A stretch of 64,000 nt of DNA, taken from contig JBOFIT010000101.1 in the NCBI GenBank assembly GCA_051650305.1, forward strand, positions 1 to 64,000, written 5' to 3'. This document shows positions 36,137 to 44,790 of the stretch, one piece after another. Each line of letters starts with the position of its first letter. Position 1 is the first letter of the stretch. Below the pieces are notes generated by a model, which made no database searches, was not told the DNA's origin, and saw only the letters and a list, made by a program, of their open reading frames with translations. The DNA comes from JBOFDK01 sp051650305 (GTDB lineage Bacteria; Bacillota; Clostridia; Lachnospirales; Cellulosilyticaceae). The translations under genes were made by a program, and so were the position numbers.

Positions 36137-36873
36137 CTTGTTTTTGCATATTCTGCTATAAATTGCTTTTCTTTATTTGTAAGAGGTGCTTTCTTCAGTA
36201 AATCTGGACGTTTATTGAAGGTATTAATGATCGCTTGCTCACGCCTATACGCATCAATTTTCTTATGATTCCCTGATAAAAGCACTTCTGGCACTGGCAT
36301 ATCTCTAAAAACAGCAGGTCTTGTATAATGTGGATACTCTAAAAGACCCTCTGAAAAGCTTTCATCTTCGAAGGATTCTTTCTTACCAAGTACACCTGGT
36401 ACAAGCCTTATAATACTATCTGCCACTGTAAGCGCAGGTAATTCCCCTCCTGTTAGGACATAGTCCCCCATAGAGACTTCATCTGTAACGATGGCATCTA
36501 TAGCACGTTGGTCAATACCTTCGTAATGTCCACAAAGCAGGATAATATGCTCTTCTTTCGCAAACTCCTCTGCCATCTGTTGATTCCATGGCTTGCCTTG
36601 TGGCGTCATATAGACGACGCGTGGTTTTGTCTCAGTAGGCATCTGCTCACATAAATGCTCATAACATAAGCATACAGGCTCTGCCATCATCAGCATACCT
36701 GCACCGCCACCATAAGGATAATCATCTACTTGCAAATGCTTATTTTGCGCAAACTGACGGATATCTATGGCATCAATGTCTACAAGGCCATTTTGCTTAG
36801 CTCGGCCCATAATACTATAGTTAATGACGCCATTTACCATTTCAGTAAATAAAGTCATAATTGTGATTTTCAT
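36124..36873 (-). CDS. trmD: tRNA (guanine-N1)-methyltransferase TrmD
   Basis: TrmD methylates G37 of tRNAs that read codons starting with C, preventing frameshifting. The SAM-binding trefoil-knot motifs are LLCGHYEGIDQRAID and VLTGGELPALTVADSI. The length is 249 residues. It starts at the ATG that shares its A with the rimM stop codon (TAATG), typical of strong translational coupling. Confidence 0.97.
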   Translation of the reverse strand: MKITIMTLFTEMVNGVINYSIMGRAKQNGLVDIDAIDIRQFAQNKHLQVDDYPYGGGAGMLMMAEPVCLCYEHLCEQMPTETKPRVVYMTPQGKPWNQQMAEEFAKEEHIILLCGHYEGIDQRAIDAIVTDEVSMGDYVLTGGELPALTVADSIIRLVPGVLGKKESFEDESFSEGLLEYPHYTRPAVFRDMPVPEVLLSGNHKKIDAYRREQAIINTFNKRPDLLKKAPLTNKEKQFIAEYAKTSCKK

Positions 36874-37379
36874 TATTCTAACCCCTTAAGTAAATGAACA
36901 ATCATTTGTCCATCAGCAATAGATACTTTTTTAATACATTGCTTAATGGCTGGAATCAAAATCTCTTTGTTGTTTTCTTTATCGTTGACCACATAAACAT
37001 CATTGCTGCCTGTTACAAGAATATCTGTGATGATTCCAAGCTTTCTACCTTCTTCTGTCACAACCTCTAGGTCATATAAATCACACATATAGTACTCATC
37101 TTCGCCTAATGGTAAGCTATCCTTACGATCAATCTTAAGCTGTGCATTTTTTAGAAGCTCTGCATCGTTCATTGTATCCACGCCTTTTAAGCGCATCAGT
37201 ACGAAATCCTTATGATATCTAACACTTTCAATCTCATAAGACTTTAATTCTCTTTGCTCTACGTAAATTGTCTTTAACTTTTCAAAACGCTTAATATCAT
37301 CTGTAGATGGCTTAACGCGCATTTCTCCTTTTACACCATGTGTATTAACTATTTTTCCAATAGTAAACATTTCTGTCAT
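36873..37379 (-). CDS. rimM: Ribosome maturation factor RimM
   Basis: RimM binds the S19-containing head of the 30S subunit and helps its maturation. The N-terminal RimM barrel contains IGKIVNTHGVKGEMRVKP; the C-terminal PRC barrel contains DLYDLEVVTEEGRKLG and VTGSNDVYVV. I start at the ATG at 37379, with GAGGAGG eight bases upstream, giving 168 residues. A longer in-frame reading would add 20 residues that look non-native. A large hairpin lies between 37416 and 37459, just ahead of the ribosome site. Confidence 0.96.
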   Translation of the reverse strand: MTEMFTIGKIVNTHGVKGEMRVKPSTDDIKRFEKLKTIYVEQRELKSYEIESVRYHKDFVLMRLKGVDTMNDAELLKNAQLKIDRKDSLPLGEDEYYMCDLYDLEVVTEEGRKLGIITDILVTGSNDVYVVNDKENNKEILIPAIKQCIKKVSIADGQMIVHLLKGLE

Positions 37380-37415
37380 TCTACGAACCTCCTCGTTATT
37401 TACCTTTAGTATGAA

Positions 37416-37459
37416 ATACTTAAGTAAAAGATCCTCCATCCAATCCCTTACTTAAATAC
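37416..37459 (-). promoter_or_regulatory. 17-bp hairpin in the rimM leader
   Basis: On the minus strand the arms at 37443-37459 and 37416-37432 pair over 17 positions without interruption around a ten-base loop containing GGATGGAGG. Four pairs are G-U only in the minus-strand RNA; the others are Watson-Crick. It is not followed by a U-run, so it is no terminator. The loop holds a Shine-Dalgarno-like GGAGG. A control element for rimM-trmD is likely, mechanism unknown. Confidence 0.6.
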
Positions 37460-37499
37460 ACCTTACTTTTCTTTAGTCTTCCCACCGCGATGCCTCTTA

Positions 37500-37530
37500 T
37501 ACGCATACAAGCTTCTATCGGACATTCGGC
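37500..37530 (-). promoter_or_regulatory. Leader segment related to the rplS leader
   Basis: Minus-strand CCGAATGTCCG is followed by six bases and GCTTGTATGCGTATAAGA. The same spacing and core (UCCG, N6, GCUU-R-UA, then UAUA) is in the rplS leader. CUUGUA and UAUAAG form a hairpin with a UGCG (UNCG-type) tetraloop. A TATAAT-like sequence at 37532-37537 lies just upstream without a -35 match. Shared function is inference. Confidence 0.4.
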
Positions 37531-37540
37531 TATTATACAA

Positions 37541-37568
37541 AATAGGTTAGGGCAAGCCCTAACCTATT
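37541..37568 (-). terminator. Hairpin at the end of khpA, probable terminator
   Basis: A 13-bp perfect stem (AATAGGTTAGGGC with its complement) with a minimal loop contains the khpA stop codon and is followed by TTTTG on the minus strand. It probably reduces read-through into rimM. Confidence 0.65.
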
Positions 37569-37794
37569 GCATAATTTCTACTACTACTTTTTTATGAGAA
37601 GAAGCAGCAGCTGATTTAACTACGGTACGAATTGCTTTTGCAATTTTGCCTTGCTTTCCGATGATTTTACCCATGTCATCTTGGGACACTTTAAGTTCAA
37701 TAGTTACTGTATGATCATCTTCTTTTTGTGAAACAAACACTTCTTCTGGACAATCCACCAATTCCTTGGCTATTACTTCTACTAAATCTTTCAT
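37564..37794 (-). CDS. khpA: KH-domain RNA-binding protein KhpA
   Basis: KhpA (YlqC) is a single-KH-domain RNA-binding protein that partners with KhpB/Jag and influences cell elongation and RNA stability in other Gram-positives. The GxxG loop is within MGKIIGKQGKIAKAIRTVV. The 76-residue length is normal. It lies 20 bases downstream of rpsP and upstream of the rimM leader. A GGAGG site precedes the ATG. Confidence 0.94.
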   Translation of the reverse strand: MKDLVEVIAKELVDCPEEVFVSQKEDDHTVTIELKVSQDDMGKIIGKQGKIAKAIRTVVKSAAASSHKKVVVEIMQ

Positions 37795-37814
37795 CGGATA
37801 CCTCCAAGTGGGTA

Positions 37815-38060
37815 TTACATTTCAATACCAGATTTTTTGATTAATGCTTTAACTGTTTCTGTTGGTTGAGCACCATTTGCTAACCATTTTTCAACAGCTT
37901 CTTTGTTTACGCTTAATTCATTTGGTTCTTGACAAGGGTTGAAGTATCCAACTTCCTCGATGAAACGTCCATCTCTTGGTGAACGAGAATCTGCTACTAC
38001 GATTCTATAAAAAGGAGCTTTCTTTTGTCCCATTCTTTTTAAACGAATTTTTACTGCCAT
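37815..38060 (-). CDS. rpsP: Ribosomal protein S16
   Basis: S16 is an early-assembling 30S protein. [20 protein letters not shown] and [18 protein letters not shown] are canonical. I start at the ATG at 38060 because GGAGG is eight bases upstream; another ATG two codons earlier abuts that site. It is 81 residues long, between ffh and khpA. Confidence 0.97.
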   Translation of the reverse strand: MAVKIRLKRMGQKKAPFYRIVVADSRSPRDGRFIEEVGYFNPCQEPNELSVNKEAVEKWLANGAQPTETVKALIKKSGIEM

Positions 38061-38100
38061 GTTCATTACCTCCGTGTAATTAAGTTATAATTTTTTCTAT

Positions 38101-39435
38101 TTACATAAAAGGAAACTTATGTTTGCCTTTTTTGCCTTTCATCATACCAGAGAACTGCTTCATCATGGTTTGCATCTGCTCAAACTGCTTCATCAGGCGA
38201 TTTACCTCTTGGATATCTCTTCCTGACCCTTTAGCAATACGCTTCTTACGTGCCATATTGATAAGACTTGGATTAAGTCTTTCTTCTTTTGTCATCGAAA
38301 GAATAATCGCTTCAATATGGGCAAGCTGCTTATCATCCACTTGAATATCGCCAAGTTTTGCTTGGTTCATTCCTGGAATCATGCCAATAATTTGATTAAG
38401 TGGCCCCATGTTTTTCACTTGATTCATCTGATCTAAAAAGTCCTCAAAGTTGAATTCAGCTTTTCTAAACTTCGCTTCAAGTTCTTTTGCTTTTTTCTCA
38501 TCAATGTTTTGCTGTGCTTTTTCAATAAGTGTTAAGACGTCTCCCATACCAAGTATACGAGATGCCATACGTTCTGGATGGAACGGTTCTAAATCACTTA
38601 GTTTTTCGCCCATTGCTGCATACTTAATTGGCTTGCCTGTAACTGCTTTAACAGATAGGGCTGCACCACCTCTTGTATCACCATCAAGTTTTGTCATGAT
38701 GACACCATCAATGCCTAATGCACCATCAAAAGATTCAGCTACATTCACTGCATCTTGTCCAGTCATGGCATCGACAACGAGTAAAATCTCTCTTGGTTTA
38801 ACATCTGATTTAATGAACTTAAGCTCGTCCATTAAGACTTCATCAATGTGTAAACGACCTGCTGTATCTAGAATTACCACATCATGATTATGCTCTTTCG
38901 CATAAGCCATACCTGCTTTGGCAATATCTACTGGATTATGATCGATACCTAATGAAAACACTGGTACGTTCACTTGCTTACCAACCTTTGTAAGCTGCTC
39001 AATAGCTGCTGGTCGATAAACGTCACATCCTACAAGTAGTGGACGTTTGCCTTGAGATTTAATAAGTGCTGCAAGCTTTCCACTAGTCGTTGTCTTACCC
39101 GCACCTTGGAGACCTACCATCATAATAGGTGTAATCCCTTTAGATGAGAATAATATCTTACTTTGTGCACCACCCATCAGACTCACAAGCTCGTCATTTA
39201 CAATCTTAACAACTTGCTGTCCTGGTGTTAAGCTTTCAAGGACTTGCGAACCAATTGCTCGCTCTTCAATAGTTTTTATAAAATTTTTAACAACTTTAAA
39301 GTTAACGTCTGCTTCTAAAAGTGCTAACTTAACTTCTCTCAAAGCTAACTTCACATCTTTATCTGTAAGCTTTCCTTTACTTTTGAGTTGTTTAAATACC
39401 TCTTGTAATTTACCTGATAATTGATCAAAGGGCAT
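38101..39435 (-). CDS. ffh: Signal recognition particle protein Ffh
   Basis: Ffh binds SRP RNA and signal sequences and, with FtsY, targets proteins to the membrane. An N domain (1-90) leads to the G domain with GLQGAGKTTTSGKLA, DTAGRLHIDEVLM and TKLDGDTRGGAALS. The methionine-rich M domain (300-444) contains GSGRDIQEVNRLMKQFEQMQ. The length of 444 residues is complete. It follows ylxM by 12 bases and precedes rpsP. Confidence 0.98.
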   Translation of the reverse strand: MPFDQLSGKLQEVFKQLKSKGKLTDKDVKLALREVKLALLEADVNFKVVKNFIKTIEERAIGSQVLESLTPGQQVVKIVNDELVSLMGGAQSKILFSSKGITPIMMVGLQGAGKTTTSGKLAALIKSQGKRPLLVGCDVYRPAAIEQLTKVGKQVNVPVFSLGIDHNPVDIAKAGMAYAKEHNHDVVILDTAGRLHIDEVLMDELKFIKSDVKPREILLVVDAMTGQDAVNVAESFDGALGIDGVIMTKLDGDTRGGAALSVKAVTGKPIKYAAMGEKLSDLEPFHPERMASRILGMGDVLTLIEKAQQNIDEKKAKELEAKFRKAEFNFEDFLDQMNQVKNMGPLNQIIGMIPGMNQAKLGDIQVDDKQLAHIEAIILSMTKEERLNPSLINMARKKRIAKGSGRDIQEVNRLMKQFEQMQTMMKQFSGMMKGKKGKHKFPFM

Positions 39436-39447
39436 TTTAAAATCCTC

Positions 39448-39801
39448 CTACATTTCACTGGTTAACTGATCCAAAAGTGTGCTTAACCCTTGTATATCTT
39501 CTTGTTTACCTGAACTTACATCATTCTGCAAGTCGGCTACAATTTTCTTCATGTCTGTAAGGATTTTTTCCTGACGTTGGTACTTTTTCCATAAGCCTAG
39601 CTTACCTTCGTAATCTAGAAGCTTCTGTTCACCTTTCTTAATGGTGTCAAATACGCTCTGCCTACTAATCTGATGCTGAATGGCAAGTTCACCTAATGAT
39701 AAATCGTCAAAGTAATACTCACATAGCAAATCTCTCTGCTTCTGTGTCAGTAACTCTTGATAAAAATCATAAAGGTATGTGACTTCTAAAAACTTCTCCA
39801 T
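39448..39801 (-). CDS. ylxM: YlxM/UPF0122 putative SRP-associated DNA-binding protein
   Basis: YlxM has a sigma-70 region-4-like helix-turn-helix (about residues 25-70: ELAIQHQISRQSVFDTIKKG). It is always encoded next to ffh in Firmicutes, and the Streptococcus homologue modulates SRP GTPase activity. The 117 residues end in an unstructured tail. It begins the ylxM-ffh-rpsP-khpA transcript from a consensus promoter just upstream. Confidence 0.92.
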   Translation of the reverse strand: MEKFLEVTYLYDFYQELLTQKQRDLLCEYYFDDLSLGELAIQHQISRQSVFDTIKKGEQKLLDYEGKLGLWKKYQRQEKILTDMKKIVADLQNDVSSGKQEDIQGLSTLLDQLTSEM

Positions 39802-39848
39802 TCAATTCACCCCCTAGTAAGTGTCAGCCCTTTTTGCTTTACACATGA

Positions 39849-39877
39849 ATTATAATGAATCTATACCTATTTGTCAA
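39849..39877 (-). promoter_or_regulatory. Consensus promoter of ylxM-ffh-rpsP-khpA
   Basis: Perfect TTGACA and TATAAT separated by 17 bases on the minus strand, in the gap between ftsY and ylxM. Confidence 0.92.
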
Positions 39878-39880
39878 CCA

Positions 39881-41173
39881 CTATTTTTCACTTTTTGTAA
39901 ATAATGCGTCTGCAAATGCTTGTGGATCAAACACTTGTAGATCTTCTATCTTTTCCCCTACACCTATATATTTTACAGGAACTTGTAGACTTTCGCAAAT
40001 ACCAACTACAGCGCCACCTTTTGCTGTACCGTCAAGTTTCGTAAGAATGATACCATCTACTTTGGCTACTTCTTTAAATACTTTTACTTGTGAGATAGCA
40101 TTTTGCCCTGTAGTAGCATCTAATACGATAAGTACTTCTTTGTGTGCATCTGGATATTCGCGATCAATGATACGTCCAATTTTTTCAAGTTCTTTCATTA
40201 AGTTTGTCTTGTTTTGAAGACGTCCTGCTGTATCACAAATTAGAATATCTGCTTTTCTTGCTTTGGCAGCTTGTACGCCGTCAAATACAACCGCAGCTGG
40301 ATCTGTGCCTTCATCATGCTTAATAAGGTCTACACCTGCACGTCCTGCCCATACAGCTAACTGCTCGATGGCTGCTGCTCTAAAAGTATCCGCTGCTGCA
40401 AGAATAACTTTCTTATTATCTTGTTTAAATTGGTTTGCAAGCTTACCAATTGTTGTTGTCTTTCCTACACCATTTACCCCTATAACAAGGATAACATTTT
40501 GCTTTGATTCATCAATAATAGGTGTCACTTCTTGTGCTGTAAGAATTTGTGTGATGACTTCTTTTAAGGCTTCTTTTAATTGTTCTGGTTCTGTAAGCTT
40601 ACGCTCTTTTACGATTGTTTTTACTTTGCTGATGATTGCAAGAGTTGTATCTACCCCAAAGTCCGCCATAATAAGGACTTCTTCTAATTCTTCATACAGA
40701 TCTTCATCTATTTTCTTGAAGCCTTTTAATACTTCATCTACGGTACCCATAAACTGATCACGTGTCTTACTAAGCCCTTCTACAAGCTTACTAAAGAACC
40801 CTTTTTTCTTAGCAGTAGGTGGGACTTCTTCTACCTTTTCTACTTCTGCTGGTTCTTCCACTTCTTGAACCGGCTCTTCTTCTACTAGTTCTTCTACTTC
40901 TTCAACTAGCTCTTCTACTTCTTCTGCTAGTTCTTCTACTTCTTCAACTAGCTCTTCTACTTCTTCTGCTACTTCTTCTGCTAGTTCTTCTACCTCTTCA
41001 ACTAGCTCTTCTTTCGCTGGTTCTTCCACTTCTTGGGCTAGCTCTTCTTCCGCTTCTTCTACCTGCTCTTCTTCTACTGGCTCTATGATTTCTTGAACCT
41101 TTTCCCCTACTGGGCTTTCTGTTGTCTGCTTAGGTTCTTCTTTTTTCCCAAATAATCTTTTAAAGAATGACAT
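39881..41173 (-). CDS. ftsY: SRP receptor FtsY
   Basis: FtsY docks ribosome-SRP complexes to the membrane. The N-terminal about 120 residues are an unusually long acidic Glu/Val-rich region with repeated VEELAEEVEEL motifs. The NG domain follows, with GVNGVGKTTTIGKLA, DTFRAAAIEQLAVWA, CDTAGRLQNKTNLM and TKLDGTAKGGAVVG. I use the ATG at 41173 after AGGAGGG, giving 430 residues. It is co-transcribed with smc, six bases from that gene's stop. Confidence 0.97.
   Translation of the reverse strand: MSFFKRLFGKKEEPKQTTESPVGEKVQEIIEPVEEEQVEEAEEELAQEVEEPAKEELVEEVEELAEEVAEEVEELVEEVEELAEEVEELVEEVEELVEEEPVQEVEEPAEVEKVEEVPPTAKKKGFFSKLVEGLSKTRDQFMGTVDEVLKGFKKIDEDLYEELEEVLIMADFGVDTTLAIISKVKTIVKERKLTEPEQLKEALKEVITQILTAQEVTPIIDESKQNVILVIGVNGVGKTTTIGKLANQFKQDNKKVILAAADTFRAAAIEQLAVWAGRAGVDLIKHDEGTDPAAVVFDGVQAAKARKADILICDTAGRLQNKTNLMKELEKIGRIIDREYPDAHKEVLIVLDATTGQNAISQVKVFKEVAKVDGIILTKLDGTAKGGAVVGICESLQVPVKYIGVGEKIEDLQVFDPQAFADALFTKSEK
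40886..40969. repeat. Exact 42-bp tandem duplication in ftsY
   Basis: Positions 40886-40927 and 40928-40969 are identical 42-mers, encoding a 14-residue acidic repeat of the VEELVEEVEELAEE type. A partial third and diverged copies continue to about 41015. The length is a multiple of three, so frame is kept; recent slippage is likely. Confidence 0.9.
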
Positions 41174-41184
41174 GTGCATCCCTC

Positions 41185-44100
41185 CTAGCTTGATTTTTTA
41201 TCTAAATACTGAGTCGCTTCTTCAAGTTTGATGGATAGTACGGTAGATACCCCTCTCTCCTGCATCGTTACACCATAAAGTGTATCTGCTCGCTCCATTG
41301 TCCCTTTTCTATGGGTAATAACCACGAATTGGGTGTCTTTTGAAAGGCTTCCTAAATATTCTGCAAAGCGTAAAACGTTGGCATCGTCAAGTGCAGCCTC
41401 AATCTCATCCAGTACACAGAATGGTGATGGCTTAAGCTTTAAAATACCAAAAAGTAATGCAATGGCTGTAAGGGTTCTTTCTCCCCCTGATAGTAAGGTC
41501 ATATTCTGAAGCTTCTTGCCTGGTGGCTTTGCTACAATCTCAATACCTGACTCCAGAATGTTTTCTTCATCTACTAGCTGTAAGAAAGCAATACCGCCTC
41601 CAAAGAGCTCTTGGAACACTTGTGTAAAGTTTGTAGCTATGGCTTCGAACTGCTCACGGAAAATCGTATGCATTTGCATCGTTAAACGATCAATAAGCTC
41701 TTTTAATGTTTCTTCTGCTTTTTCGATGTCTTCTCTTTGGGTGCTTAAAAACTCATAGCGTGTTTTTGTCTCTTCGTATTCTTCCACTGCATTGACATGC
41801 ACACTTCCTAATGTCTTAATACGGGCTCTTAACGTATCTGCTTCTTTTTTAATTTCAGCCAATGTACCCATCTCTTTTTTGAAGACTAAAGCACTTGTAT
41901 ACGTCAATTCATACTGATCCCAAATCATCTCATGGTATTTTTCATTTTCGGCCTGCAAGTTCTCTTGTTGATGAATCAGTCTAAAGTGCTCTTCTTTTAG
42001 GCGTTCATTGACTTCTAATAGATGCTTTAGACTTTCCTCAATACTCGCCTCTTCTTGCTCTAGCTGCTCTTTCGTCGCATCATAGGTTTGCTTTTTCCCA
42101 TGTGCTTCGATGATTTCTTGTTCGACCTTTTCGATAGCCTTATGGCATGCTACAATGGCTTCTTGGAGTTTCACTTTATCACTACGAAGTTCACCTTGTC
42201 TTGAGATAATGCTTGTATGCTGATCTTTGGTATTTGCGATGTTTTTCTCTGTCTGACTAATCTGCTCTTTGATGTGCGTGATGTTTTGCGTCGTTTGTGA
42301 AAGTGCAATCTTTTTCTCTGTCACATGGTTACGATGCGCTTCATTTTCTTCTTTCAAACGCTCTAACGCTAATTCAAGTACCTTAAGTTCTGCTTCATCT
42401 GTTGATAAATTTTGTTCTAAAGTCTCTATTTCTTCATAGAGCTTTTGACGATCACCCTCAGCCTTTTCTTTGACTTCTTCAATACGCAGCTTTTCTTCTA
42501 CTAATTGCAGTTGAGATTCTTTCGTCAAACTTAAGCTATTAGTTGCCTTACTCACTTCGACAATCACATGCTTTTCTTGGTCTTGTAAGTCCATCATAAG
42601 CTGTGTGAGTCGATCCCACTCTGCAAGTACTGCTTGATGTTTGTCTTGTAATTGTCCAATCTCTTGCTTTAAGGCTACTAATTGCTTTGTAAGTGTGTCT
42701 TCTTTATCTTTAAGCTGATTTAACTCTCGGCTACGTGCAAACATATTGTTTTTATTATTTTTGACACTTCCCCCACTTAAAGATCCACCTGCATTAAACA
42801 CTTCCCCTTCAAGGGTTACGATCTTGTACTTATACTTGTACTTGCGTGCTAGGTGTGATGCATTTTCTACATGGTCAACGATAAGGATGCGCCCTAATAA
42901 GTATTCTACTACTGGCTTGTACATTGGTTCATAAGTGATAATTTCACTTCCTAGACCTATAAAGCCTTTTTCTTGGCGTAAAGCTTCCATTTCTTTTGTG
43001 AGCGGGTAAGGCTGGATGGTATCCAGCGGTAAGAAAGTCACCTTGCCTATACCACGTTGTTTCATGGTTTGAATCATTGCTTTAGCATCTTTTTCTGATT
43101 TGGTAACGATGTGCTGCATCGTCCCCCCTAAAGCTGTCACCATGGCAACTTCATACTGTTCAGGCACTTCAATTAAGTCTGCTGTAATCCCTAGTATACC
43201 TGCCCACTTCGCTTCATCACTTTTCTTAAGTGTGAGGACTTGCTTAACACTATGAAAATACCCTTCAAAATCATTCTTGATTTGCATAAGCCATTGATGC
43301 TGACGTGTGGTCTGCGCAAGCTCCTGCTCCATTTGTTGCTTTTGATGAAGGCTTTTTTGAAGCGCTACTTCGGTATCCTTTTTGCTTTGATCTTGTGTCG
43401 CAAAAAGTGTCCCTTGTAGACTTAAGCTTTCTTTTAATTCAGTGCATTTCTTCTCTTGTACTTTAAGATGTACTTCTTGGTGAGCGATTTCGCTATTCAT
43501 ACGAGCAATAGACTCACTAAGTTGCATATGACGATAATCCATTTGCTCATCTAATGAAGTCTGCTTATCCACTTCTGACTTAAGGAGGTCAATAGAACGG
43601 ACTTTATGATAAAGGTCATTCTTAGAGCCTTGTAATTGCTCTGCCTTCTCTAGTAGCTGTGTTTGCTCTTCTTCTAATTGCAGCTCAGCTTTTCTTAGGA
43701 TATCTTCTTGAGTTGCCTTCTCTAAGTCTAATCCTGTTTTTTTAGCATGAAACATCTGAAGTTCTTGTTGTAAAGCGTCTTTATAATCCGCTTGTTTTTT
43801 TGTATCTTTATCGATCTGATCAATAAGTTGGTCGATACTTAAGATACGTTCTTCGTTTAACTTAATATCCCCTTGCTTTTGCTGTTGCTTTTTCTCTAAT
43901 TCACTGATATGGCTTAAAATACTTTGCACATCTTTAAAGAGTTGCTCACGCTTCAATTTATGCTGTACTTGTCTTTCAGAAGTCTCTTCTTTTTGTACTT
44001 GATTATCACCCATCTGAGTCTCTACCGCATCAAGGGTGACTTTGACCTTCTCAAGACCTTCTTTTATACGGTCTACTTCTAATATAAAGAGGTTAATATC

Positions 44101-44775
44101 ATGATCTTTTAAGCGGTCTTTAAGCATCAAATAATTTCTGGTCTTCTCAGCTTCTTTTTCTAATGGCCCTAGACGGGATTCGATTTCTACCATGATATCG
44201 TTGACACGAAGCAAATTCTCTTTTTCTTTTTCTAATTTACGCTCTGCCTCTACACGCCTTACTTTATACTTATAAATCCCTGCCGCTTCTTCAAACAAGC
44301 TTCTGCGGTCTTCTGGCTTCGAACTTAGTACTTTATCAATCTGTCCTTGTCCGATAATGGAATAGCCTTCTTTTCCTACCCCAGTATCCATAAAGAGCTC
44401 ATGTATATCTTTTAATCGACAAATAGATCCATTCAAAAAGTATTCGCTCTCACCAGAGCGATATACACGTCTTTTGACAACAACATCTTCATAGTCCACA
44501 GAAAGTTTACGGTCATCATTTTTAATATGAATGGCTACTTCTGCATAACCTAGTGACTTTCTCTTTTCTGTCCCTGCAAAGATAATGTCTTCCATCTTGG
44601 TACCACGTAACGTCTTGGCACTTTGTTCACCGAGAACCCATCTAATCGCATCAGCAACATTACTCTTACCACTACCATTAGGTCCAATAACCCCTGTAAT
44701 ACCTTGCGGAATACTTAGCTTAACTGCATCCCCAAAAGACTTGAATCCATGTATCTCTAGTTTATCTAGATACAT
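41185..44775 (-). CDS. smc: Chromosome condensation protein SMC
   Basis: SMC is the ATPase arm of the SMC-ScpAB condensin complex. Walker A is GPNGSGKS at residues 31-38. A coiled coil, a hinge near 500-670 (GGTMQHIVTKSEKDAKAMI and GGSLSGGS) and a second coiled coil follow. The C-terminal LLSGGERTLTAIALLFGIL signature and VLDEIEAALDDANV Walker B complete the ABC head. At 1196 residues it is full length. It follows rnc by 15 bases and precedes ftsY. Confidence 0.98.
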   Translation of the reverse strand: MYLDKLEIHGFKSFGDAVKLSIPQGITGVIGPNGSGKSNVADAIRWVLGEQSAKTLRGTKMEDIIFAGTEKRKSLGYAEVAIHIKNDDRKLSVDYEDVVVKRRVYRSGESEYFLNGSICRLKDIHELFMDTGVGKEGYSIIGQGQIDKVLSSKPEDRRSLFEEAAGIYKYKVRRVEAERKLEKEKENLLRVNDIMVEIESRLGPLEKEAEKTRNYLMLKDRLKDHDINLFILEVDRIKEGLEKVKVTLDAVETQMGDNQVQKEETSERQVQHKLKREQLFKDVQSILSHISELEKKQQQKQGDIKLNEERILSIDQLIDQIDKDTKKQADYKDALQQELQMFHAKKTGLDLEKATQEDILRKAELQLEEEQTQLLEKAEQLQGSKNDLYHKVRSIDLLKSEVDKQTSLDEQMDYRHMQLSESIARMNSEIAHQEVHLKVQEKKCTELKESLSLQGTLFATQDQSKKDTEVALQKSLHQKQQMEQELAQTTRQHQWLMQIKNDFEGYFHSVKQVLTLKKSDEAKWAGILGITADLIEVPEQYEVAMVTALGGTMQHIVTKSEKDAKAMIQTMKQRGIGKVTFLPLDTIQPYPLTKEMEALRQEKGFIGLGSEIITYEPMYKPVVEYLLGRILIVDHVENASHLARKYKYKYKIVTLEGEVFNAGGSLSGGSVKNNKNNMFARSRELNQLKDKEDTLTKQLVALKQEIGQLQDKHQAVLAEWDRLTQLMMDLQDQEKHVIVEVSKATNSLSLTKESQLQLVEEKLRIEEVKEKAEGDRQKLYEEIETLEQNLSTDEAELKVLELALERLKEENEAHRNHVTEKKIALSQTTQNITHIKEQISQTEKNIANTKDQHTSIISRQGELRSDKVKLQEAIVACHKAIEKVEQEIIEAHGKKQTYDATKEQLEQEEASIEESLKHLLEVNERLKEEHFRLIHQQENLQAENEKYHEMIWDQYELTYTSALVFKKEMGTLAEIKKEADTLRARIKTLGSVHVNAVEEYEETKTRYEFLSTQREDIEKAEETLKELIDRLTMQMHTIFREQFEAIATNFTQVFQELFGGGIAFLQLVDEENILESGIEIVAKPPGKKLQNMTLLSGGERTLTAIALLFGILKLKPSPFCVLDEIEAALDDANVLRFAEYLGSLSKDTQFVVITHRKGTMERADTLYGVTMQERGVSTVLSIKLEEATQYLDKKSS

Positions 44776-44790
44776 ACTTCACCTCTTCTT

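Noticed and set aside
37441..37500. GCATCGCGGTGGGAAG resembling a T-box element
   Set aside because: It does not match the T-box consensus AGGGUGGNACCGCG on either strand, and no aminoacyl-tRNA or amino acid gene follows.
37532..37537. TATAAT at the start of the rimM leader as a promoter
   Set aside because: No -35 fits at 16-18 bases, and a start there would cut through the shared leader motif; left as uncertain.
40819..41088. Leucine-rich open frame on the plus strand opposite ftsY
   Set aside because: It is the antisense image of the Glu/Val-rich acidic repeat, with no start site or family; a compositional shadow.
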